From Methanobacterium bryantii (GTDB lineage: Archaea; Methanobacteriota; Methanobacteria; Methanobacteriales; Methanobacteriaceae), in contig NZ_LMVM01000033.1 of NCBI RefSeq assembly GCF_002287175.1, positions 186,001 through 250,000 on the forward strand: a DNA stretch of 64,000 nt, read 5' to 3'. Made by a program: the position numbers and the translations under genes. The notes beneath the pieces were generated by a model, which worked only from the letters and a program-made list of their open reading frames with translations, did no database searches and had not been told where the DNA came from. Below, one piece after another: positions 57,742 to 64,000 of this stretch (positions within the stretch are counted from its first letter, which is position 1; the number at the start of each line of letters is the position of its first letter).

Positions 57742-58944
57742 ATGAATACAGTAAAAATATTAAAAGATAGTTATCACGTAATGACTAAGGAAATGATCGA
57801 GTTAAAACGTGACAAAATGACGATAGCAGGAATGATTGTCATGCCTTTGATTTTCCTACTATTGTTTGGCTTCATTTTCCCAAGTGGTAGCACACATGAA
57901 AATGTTCAAATGGGGCTGGTCAACTTGGATCAAGGTGCCGGAAGTAATGAATTCATAACACAAATGGAAACTATGAATAACCAACTGGCAACTAGTAAAA
58001 ATAGCAGTTATATGAGCTTTACTAATTATTCTAGCGTTGATACAGCTAAAACAGCTATTAACCAAGGAAAAATAAGTGGTGCATTTGTCATACCTCCGGG
58101 ATTCTCAAATAATGTGACGAATGGACAACCTGCAAATGTTATAATTAATATAGATAACAGTAATCCTCAAGTTGCCGGGACAGTTGAGCAAGTGTCATCA
58201 GGCACCGTAAGTGGGTTAAATGGAATAATAGCAAATGCTAGTGTTTTAAAATTGGGTAATGAAGCAAATCAGCAAATTAATCCCCAAGCTGTAATAGCTC
58301 GTTATACTCCAAATATTGAAAATACTATACCTGGTGCCTCCAACTACTTCAATTTCCTAGTACCTGGACTGATGGTCATGATTGGTATGATGCGTGTTAT
58401 GGATAGTATTCCTGAAACAATCTCTAAAGAAAAGGAATTAGGCACATTTGATGGATTGTTATCTGCACCAGTTCACCATATCTCAGTTCTTCTTGGAAAA
58501 ACGATGGCACTGACCATAAGAGGATTAGTAGAATGTTTATTTGTACTAATATTTGCAGTCCTACTCTTTGGAGTGACTGTACATGGAAACATGCTACTGG
58601 TATTTGTCATGACTTTCCTTGGCCTTTTCAGCTTTATAGGAATCGGATTTATGGCTGTAGCCCTAGCTAAAGATCAAGGAGGTGCTTCAACAATCATGGA
58701 TCTACTCATGTTCCCTATGATGTTTCTGAGTGGTGTAATATTTCCTATACAACAGATGCCTTGGATCATGCAGGAGATTTCAAAGTTGAGTCCTTTGACC
58801 TATGCAGGCGATGCTATGCGTAAAATAATGCTCTTAAATGCAAATGTGGCAGACGTATCCACCGATATAATTATAGTATTGGTTTTTGGTATTGTTACAT
58901 TGGCTATTGCATTACCGTTATTCAGTAGATCAGTGAAAGACTAG
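57742..58944 (+). CDS. ABC-2 type permease, drug exporter type
   Basis: 400 residues. One membrane helix near residues 31-50 (MIVMPLIFLLLFGFIFP) is followed by a 150-residue external domain (LVNLDQGAGSNEF, ISGAFVIPPGFSNN, IDNSNPQVAG) and then five membrane helices in the ABC2_membrane pattern, including the PGLMVMIGMM and LSGVIFPIQQMP segments. It forms the channel for the ATPase encoded just upstream (four-base gap, GGTGA before the start). Substrate unknown. Intact. Confidence 0.92.
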   Translation: MNTVKILKDSYHVMTKEMIELKRDKMTIAGMIVMPLIFLLLFGFIFPSGSTHENVQMGLVNLDQGAGSNEFITQMETMNNQLATSKNSSYMSFTNYSSVDTAKTAINQGKISGAFVIPPGFSNNVTNGQPANVIINIDNSNPQVAGTVEQVSSGTVSGLNGIIANASVLKLGNEANQQINPQAVIARYTPNIENTIPGASNYFNFLVPGLMVMIGMMRVMDSIPETISKEKELGTFDGLLSAPVHHISVLLGKTMALTIRGLVECLFVLIFAVLLFGVTVHGNMLLVFVMTFLGLFSFIGIGFMAVALAKDQGGASTIMDLLMFPMMFLSGVIFPIQQMPWIMQEISKLSPLTYAGDAMRKIMLLNANVADVSTDIIIVLVFGIVTLAIALPLFSRSVKD

Positions 58945-59392
58945 ATTCAATTTTAAACATTTGCTTAAGAATAAATGGAGTGTTCATAAATGAAAATAAA
59001 ATGAAGAATCAATATGGAAGTAATTGGAATAATTGATACCTAAATCTTTAAAAAGAATGTAAAACTCAACATTACTTTTTTTTAATTTGTAAATCTTACT
59101 TAAGGAGACACCTGTTCGATTCCAGACTGAATAGTAGAAAAGCCAATGAATTTAGTTTGTGGTCCAATCAACAAAACCGCTTAACTGGTCTCTTTTTGGA
59201 TTTACCTATGTATCTTCAATAGAACTACTGTCCTTTTGCCCCAAGTTACAATACTTCTTTAGAGTTATTCCAAAAATCTAATATCTTCTTTTTTAAACAT
59301 TAAACTCCACTATAGGCTCTTTTTATGATGTTCTGGGTCTACTAGTGATTCTTTAAAAGGACACTAATCTTTGCTATCTCTAATTTTCAAAG
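58945..59392. other. Gene-free stretch with a possible gene remnant
   Basis: About 450 bases. On the plus strand a frame without start is open to TAG 59220-59222 and contains RLNSRKANEFSLWSNQQNRL and then GLFLDLPMYLQ, which looks protein-like. It could be the end of a lost gene such as a transposase; I cannot name it. Nothing else was found. Confidence 0.35.
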
Positions 59393-59839
59393 TTAAGGAA
59401 CCACCAGAACAGGACGCTTTGTTTCTCTTATCACTCTTTCAGTTGTACTCCCAAGTAAAACCCTATCTAAACCGTGTTTGCCTGAAGCCCCCATGATCAC
59501 AACATCTACATCTTCGTTATCCATAGTTTCGAGTATCACTTCATGTGGCTTTCCTTCATCGATTTTAGATATGAATTCAATGTTTTTACACATTCCTTTG
59601 CACTGGCTATCTTCTAAATCCTTTTTAAATCCAGCAATAGCTCTTTTACCTTCGTTTCTCAATTCTTTTTCTAAATCCTCTCTAAAACTCGGCAGATATG
59701 AGGGCTGCAGATAGTTGACATCGATTACGTTCAATACAATAATATCTGCACCGGTTACATCTGCAAGTGATATAGCATGTTCACCTGCTCTTTTTGAACT
59801 TTCCGAGCCGTCTGTAGGTAACAAAATTTTTTTATACAT
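59393..59839 (-). CDS. Universal stress protein (UspA family)
   Basis: 148 residues with LLPTDGSESSKRAGEHAI at the start and the complete ATP-binding motif GASGKHGLDRVLLGST near 120, ending in RPVLVVP. Closely related to the Usp at 45875, with the same RAGxHAI and SYLPSFR/AYLPNFR segments, so the two are paralogues. The frame extends 39 codons upstream, but GGAGGTT before ATG 59839 sets the start, and the upstream part is palindromic repeat DNA. Probably a nucleotide-binding stress factor. Intact. Confidence 0.93.
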   Translation of the reverse strand: MYKKILLPTDGSESSKRAGEHAISLADVTGADIIVLNVIDVNYLQPSYLPSFREDLEKELRNEGKRAIAGFKKDLEDSQCKGMCKNIEFISKIDEGKPHEVILETMDNEDVDVVIMGASGKHGLDRVLLGSTTERVIRETKRPVLVVP

Positions 59840-59851
59840 ACTTGAACCTCC

Positions 59852-60005
59852 AAAATTTTTGTTAACAAAAATTTTTGGGTTCAAAAATGCATAGCATTTC
59901 TTCAACCCCCAAAAATCTTCGATTTTTTGTGGAACACTTTGTGTTTGGTATATCAAAATTTTTCAATTTTCAAATGTTCAGGAAAATTAGAAATTTTCCT
60001 TCAAC
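59852..60005. repeat. Array of about six short palindromes between usp and the MFS gene
   Basis: In order: a perfect 24-base palindrome centred on GTTAAC, AAATGC-ATA-GCATTT, CAAAAATC-TTC-GATTTTTTG, AACAC-TTT-GTGTT, an imperfect AAAATTTTTCAATTTT, and GGAAAATT-AGA-AATTTTCC. Several loops are three bases, and CAACC-type linkers lie between. Same style as the arrays at 1821 and 37802. It follows the MFS stop on the minus strand. Confidence 0.75.
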
Positions 60006-60025
60006 CTCCTGTACTAACTAACTAT

Positions 60026-61390
60026 TTATTTTCTAGCCATTGACGCAAAAATACCTCCAAAACAGAGTACCGCAAATATGATAAAGGTTATCTGTATACT
60101 TTGAATTAAAGCAGGGTACTGTGCAGGTAATATCTGCACCCTACCAATTAACAGAGCAAAGATCAACATAGCTATTCCCATACTTAAAACTTGACCCACC
60201 AAACGCATGGTACTTACTGTTGCTGAAGCTACACCAAAAAATCTTCTTTCCACAGATCCCATAATGGCATTTGTATTGGGGGAAGAAAAAAGCCCAAATC
60301 CAATGCCAAGTACAATCAATCCAATTATTATATATTCAAATGTCGTCTGTGCGCTTATAACTGCAAAAATTAAAAGTCCCAATGTCACCAGTGCCATTCC
60401 TACAGATGCCATGATACGTGGTTCATAACGATCTGAGAGCCTACCTGCAAAAGGAGTTATTATGGCCATCATTATCGGTTGGGCTATCAAAATTAGACCT
60501 GCATTTTGCGCGCTTAATCCTTTTACATACTGTAAATAAAGGCTTAAAAGGAATGTAACTGCAAATGTAGCACTGTAATTTATAAGTGCAGCCATGTTAG
60601 AGAAAGCAAATGCCCTATTTTTAAAGAATAACGTCATATCCAGCACAGGACTAGCTATACTCAATTCTAACCTGATGAATCCTAAAAATAATAAAACACC
60701 TGCAATTATAGCCGCTATTCCCCATATGTCAGGAAGCGATGAAAATCCAAATATAACCAGTACAAGAGCCGTACTGTAAATCACTGAACCAGGTAAATCA
60801 AATTTTTCTCCTTTACACGCTGCCCATTCCTGTTCCCTCAATTTCCAGAATACCAGAACAATTACCAGTAAACCAAACGGTACCATTAAATAGAATAAAC
60901 TTCTCCAGCCAATATAATGAGTTATAAGACCTCCTAAAACTGGTCCGAGAGAAAGTCCAGTGTAAACTGCTGCAATATTTATTCCAATTGCTTTTCCTCT
61001 TTCTTGAGGAGGAAAAGCTGATGTTATAATGGCAAGTCCAGTAACGAAAATCATTGCACTGCCAATTCCCTGTAACACCCTAAATCCAATAAGTGCAAGG
61101 GTGGAAGGAGCCATAGCTGATAAAAAAGATGCTATGGTAAAAATAATAATTCCAGAAGTAAAAACTTTTTTCATTCCATGTATATCTGCTATTCTCCCAA
61201 ATGGAACAGCAAACATGGCTGATGTTAATAGAAATGCTGTTGGAATCCAGCTCAGCAAAATAGCATCTGTAGCAAATTCAGAAGCAATTGCAGGAAGTGC
61301 GATATTAACAGAAGAACCCATAAATGGAGTTAAAAAGGAAGCTATAGTAGCTATCAATAAAGCCGACATTTTATTAACATTGTTACCCAT
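60026..61390 (-). CDS. MFS multidrug efflux transporter
   Basis: 454 residues with about 14 hydrophobic helices, the EmrB/QacA (DHA2) pattern. Visible marks are the loop 2-3 motif GRIADIHGMKKVF near 65-77, the motif C region GLSLGPVLGGLITHYIG near 150, and the repeated loop GRLSDRYEPRIMAS near 315. It probably exports toxic compounds using the proton or sodium gradient. Start ATG 61390 with GGTG upstream. No regulator is adjacent. Intact. Confidence 0.92.
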   Translation of the reverse strand: MGNNVNKMSALLIATIASFLTPFMGSSVNIALPAIASEFATDAILLSWIPTAFLLTSAMFAVPFGRIADIHGMKKVFTSGIIIFTIASFLSAMAPSTLALIGFRVLQGIGSAMIFVTGLAIITSAFPPQERGKAIGINIAAVYTGLSLGPVLGGLITHYIGWRSLFYLMVPFGLLVIVLVFWKLREQEWAACKGEKFDLPGSVIYSTALVLVIFGFSSLPDIWGIAAIIAGVLLFLGFIRLELSIASPVLDMTLFFKNRAFAFSNMAALINYSATFAVTFLLSLYLQYVKGLSAQNAGLILIAQPIMMAIITPFAGRLSDRYEPRIMASVGMALVTLGLLIFAVISAQTTFEYIIIGLIVLGIGFGLFSSPNTNAIMGSVERRFFGVASATVSTMRLVGQVLSMGIAMLIFALLIGRVQILPAQYPALIQSIQITFIIFAVLCFGGIFASMARK

Positions 61391-61671
61391 GAAAACACCA
61401 GTTAACTAAATTTATAGTTAATATTTGTTACTGCCATTATATAAAAATTTAGAATTCATTTTTTCAGGTATAAAGACTTTAGAACCAGTAGTTTAAGTTT
61501 AAAATTAGCATTTATTATTCAATTCTAAAAATTATACCATTTGGAACTTTTAAATTATTTAAAGAGGATGATTAAGTTTTTAAATTAAAAAAATAAAATA
61601 AAAATTAAAAAAGATCCTGCAAAAATTAAAGGTCTTGACGTGAAAACTCTAGTTTTTGAGATTTTTTAATG
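61391..61671. other. AT-rich intergenic region
   Basis: 280 bases between the MFS gene and the ACT-domain gene, with the MFS promoter. No other feature seen. Confidence 0.4.
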
Positions 61672-62103
61672 TTATAACTCATAAACTTCTTCAGGTGAGA
61701 GAACTGCGGCTCCACCCTCTTTTAAAGCGGCAATACCTTCATCGATATCTTCAGTACGCAGTACAACTACTGCTTTTTCTGCTTTCTTTTCAACAAATGC
61801 ATATATGTATTCCACGTTAGTATCCGATTTATTTAATACTTCAAGAATTCCTTCAAGTCCACCGGGAGTATCTGGAACTTCTACTGCAATTACATCAGTT
61901 ATTTTAACTACAAAATTGCCAGCTTCAAGTGTTTTTTTTGCCTTTTCAGGGTCAGGGACTATAATTCTTAAAATCCCAAACTCAGATGTATCTGCAATTG
62001 AGAGAGCACGTATATTCATCCCTGATTCCCTTAGAATACTCAGTGCGTTCCATAGTCTCCCTTTTTTATTTTCTAAAAATATAGATACCTGTTTTAATTT
62101 CAT
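61672..62103 (-). CDS. Tandem ACT-domain protein
   Basis: 143 residues made of two ACT domains (about 4-70 and 72-140): VSIFLENKKGRLWNALSILRESGMNIRALS and VEVPDTPGGLEGILEVL carry the ligand-binding loop pattern. Such proteins bind amino acids and regulate partners. The frame extends to 62199, but GGTGG five bases before ATG 62103 sets the start (MKLKQVSIFLENK). It follows the PaaK-like gene closely, a pairing common in methanogens, so it may sense the aromatic amino acid related to that enzyme. Intact. Confidence 0.9.
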   Translation of the reverse strand: MKLKQVSIFLENKKGRLWNALSILRESGMNIRALSIADTSEFGILRIIVPDPEKAKKTLEAGNFVVKITDVIAVEVPDTPGGLEGILEVLNKSDTNVEYIYAFVEKKAEKAVVVLRTEDIDEGIAALKEGGAAVLSPEEVYEL

Positions 62104-62128
62104 GTTCGCCACCTTGCATGATTTATAT

Positions 62129-63427
62129 TTAAATTTCCCTTTTATCAATAACCCTAACAGCTTTACCTTCACTTCTTGGAAGTGATTGTGGTTCAACAAG
62201 AGTTACATTAACTCTAAGTCCAATTTCACTGTGGATACGGTCCTCTATCATCTTTTTGATTTCTTCTACATGTTTTACTTCATCTGAAAAGAACTTTTCA
62301 GATGTTTCAACCTGAACTTCAAGTTCATCCAGGTGCTGCGGCCTTGTAACCACAATCTGGTAGTGCGGTTCAAGATCTTCAATCTTAAGCAGCGCTTTTT
62401 CAATCTGTGATGGGAATACAATTACTCCCCTAATTTTAAGCATGTCGTCGGTACGCCCTGTGATTCTATCCATTTTGATAAGTGTCCTTCCGCAGGAACA
62501 TTTTCCCTTTCTTAAAGCTGTAACATCCTTTGTACGGAAACGAATTACAGGCATGCCCTCCCTTGTTAATGTTGTTAAGACAAGCTCTCCTTTTTCTCCT
62601 TCAGGTATTGTTTCAAGTGTTTTAGAATCAACGATCTCAGGGTAAAAATGATCATCAGATATGTGCAGCCCGTTTTTATCCTCACATTCCATAGCCACCC
62701 CCGGACCAATTACCTCAGTCAACCCATAAATGTTAAGCGCAGTGAGATTAAGCCTTTTTTCTATCTCGTTCCGCATTTCTTCAGTCCACATCTCAGCCCC
62801 AAATACTCCTGCTTTCAATTTTATTGATTCTTTGCTGATTCCTTCTCGTTGAGCCATTTCACCCAGATAAAGTGCATATGACGGTGTACATGTTAGTACA
62901 GTTGATCCAAAATCTTCCATAATTTCAAGCTGTCTCATAGTATTTCCAGCAGAAATAGGTACTACTGTAGCCCCTATTTTTTGTGCACCATAATGTACTC
63001 CCATTCCACCTGTAAAAAGTCCATAACCATAAGCATTCTGAATTATATCCTTTTTTCCAGCTCCGGCCATTCCTAAGGCCCGTGCAATAACTTCTCCCCA
63101 TAAATCCAGATCTTTTACCGTGTATCCTGAGACTGTTGGTTTTCCCGTTGTCCCTGATGTAGTATGTACTTCCACTATCTCATCTTCAGGAACTGCAAAC
63201 ATTCCAAAGGGGTAAGCATCCCTTAAATCAGTTTTAGTGGTAAATGGAAGTTTTTCAATATCTTTAAGAGTTTTAATATCTTCTGGCTTAACACCTGCTT
63301 CATCAAAACGCTTTCTGTAATATGGAACATTTTCATATGCTCTCTTTACAACGGCTTGTAGTCTTTTAAGTTGTAGTGCTTCTTTATCATTTTCTGACAT
63401 GCACTCTGCTTCTTTATTCCAGATCAT
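62129..63427 (-). CDS. PaaK-like aryl-CoA ligase (or F390-synthetase-like)
   Basis: 432 residues of the adenylate-forming family. The AMP motif TTSGTTGKPTVSG is at about 89-101, YGLTEVIGPGVA near 235, the zinc-like CSCG with RTDDMLKIRGVIVFPSQIE (about 330-350) and the end VEPQSLPRSEGKAVRV with the catalytic-type lysine. In methanogens these enzymes activate aryl acids such as phenylacetate or indoleacetate for reductive carboxylation to aromatic amino acids, but coenzyme F390 synthetases of Methanobacteriales have the same fold. The neighbouring ACT gene favours the aryl-acid role. Start ATG 63427 has GGGAGATAA upstream. Intact. Confidence 0.88.
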   Translation of the reverse strand: MIWNKEAECMSENDKEALQLKRLQAVVKRAYENVPYYRKRFDEAGVKPEDIKTLKDIEKLPFTTKTDLRDAYPFGMFAVPEDEIVEVHTTSGTTGKPTVSGYTVKDLDLWGEVIARALGMAGAGKKDIIQNAYGYGLFTGGMGVHYGAQKIGATVVPISAGNTMRQLEIMEDFGSTVLTCTPSYALYLGEMAQREGISKESIKLKAGVFGAEMWTEEMRNEIEKRLNLTALNIYGLTEVIGPGVAMECEDKNGLHISDDHFYPEIVDSKTLETIPEGEKGELVLTTLTREGMPVIRFRTKDVTALRKGKCSCGRTLIKMDRITGRTDDMLKIRGVIVFPSQIEKALLKIEDLEPHYQIVVTRPQHLDELEVQVETSEKFFSDEVKHVEEIKKMIEDRIHSEIGLRVNVTLVEPQSLPRSEGKAVRVIDKREI

Positions 63428-63784
63428 TTATCTCCCTGCCAATCATTAGATAAAATTGTAATATAAACTTTAGTTAAAATCTATTTTTATAACTTATGTA
63501 TTTATTTGTAGCAACTGCAATCTCGGGAGATACACTAATTTAAGGAATCAAATAAGTAGCCTGTTTAAGGACTTTAATGTGCATAATATCAATTTTTATC
63601 ACGTTAATTCTGCCCAAAATGCATATAACTATCATATAAATGTATTAATCTAATTTATAATATTTAAATTAAAAATATTTGTATTAAAAAGATCTATTTT
63701 AAATTTCAAGAACATATAATAATTTATAAAGTATAATAAATACTATTAATAATTTCTTTAATTTTTACACTATAATGAATCTAG

Positions 63785-63958
63785 TTATACATAAATAAAT
63801 CCGAAAGGCTTATTAACTAATGCATCACTAAACAATAGATCGGCAAAGGGTATTCTAATCACGTAATTTTTACCGCCTAACCGATTACTGATTTTCCCTT
63901 TGCCCAAAATATATAAAAAAATGCTTACCGCCTCCAGAAGCATTGGAATATATGCCAT
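63785..63958 (-). CDS. Small open reading frame, unknown (57 aa)
   Basis: From ATG 63958 to TAA 63785. The product begins MAYIPMLLEAVSIFLYILGK, a hydrophobic helix, then GKISNRLGGKNYVIRIPF and a mixed end. GGTG lies about 12 bases upstream. The composition is protein-like and the frame runs through the only hairpin here (GGCAAAGGG / CCCTTTGCC). It may be a small membrane protein or a remnant of a larger one. No family recognised. The rest of 63428-64000 is AT-rich and empty. Confidence 0.45.
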   Translation of the reverse strand: MAYIPMLLEAVSIFLYILGKGKISNRLGGKNYVIRIPFADLLFSDALVNKPFGFIYV

Positions 63959-64000
63959 ATAAAATTATACACCTTTTTACTTATTTATCATCTTTTAATT

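Overview
This window is AT-rich archaeal DNA, most probably from a Methanobacterium-like methanogen (order Methanobacteriales). The reasons are: a pseudomurein-binding surface protein; cyclic 2,3-diphosphoglycerate synthetase; CofC of coenzyme F420 synthesis; sn-glycerol-1-phosphate dehydrogenase of archaeal lipid synthesis; the archaeal shikimate entry enzymes AroA' and AroB'; an archaeal PriS/PriL primase; AglB; and archaeal-type AspS, ProS, MetG and CCA enzyme. Intergenic DNA is very AT-rich. Ribosome-binding sites of the GGAGG/GGTGA type often sit 5-8 bases before the start, and several of them point to TTG start codons.

Layout. 1-12.3 kb is a housekeeping block: a DUF530-like protein, metG, priL-priS, cca, thpR, an HPr-kinase-like P-loop protein, aroB', aroA' and a small methyltransferase. 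12.3-33.2 kb is an accessory island lying between conserved chromosomal genes. It carries a stand-alone PD-(D/E)XK-like protein, a HEPN protein divergent from a large HD-domain protein, two frameshifted genes, and a three-gene minus-strand operon: PD-(D/E)XK-SIR2, then PD-(D/E)XK-STAND-like ATPase (1297 aa), then an ApeA-like HEPN protein. A mobile-element section follows, with three genes of unknown function, a tyrosine recombinase, and two copies of a duplicated structured element that may encode small RNAs. 33.2-55.1 kb is housekeeping again: PRC-barrel, a flavoprotein, aglB, aspS, hisD, UPF0058, cpgS, rpiA, UPF0179, a universal stress protein, egsA, two tiny unlisted genes, a pseudomurein-binding protein, proS, cofC and thiD. 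55.1-59 kb is a PadR-regulated ABC exporter locus with repeated operator-like sites and a decayed second PadR gene. 59-64 kb holds a second universal stress protein, a multidrug MFS transporter, and an ACT-domain protein next to a PaaK-like CoA ligase.

The most interesting candidate system is the SIR2 / STAND / HEPN operon at 19.6-26.3 kb. It looks like an abortive-infection anti-virus system. A STAND ATPase would sense infection, an NAD-consuming SIR2 module and a HEPN RNase would be effectors, and both large proteins carry a nuclease-like N-terminal domain. A second possible defence pair (HEPN + HD) lies beside it. These roles are inferred from domain content only.

Other structure: arrays of short palindromes with 2-4-base loops occur at three intergenic places, and a related palindrome appears to have inserted in frame into the ATP-binding loop of a universal stress protein gene. 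Tandem duplications of the hisD 3' end, a duplicated hairpin element beside the integrase, and operator-like palindromes upstream of aglB and padR are also described. No tRNA, rRNA or CRISPR array was recognised.
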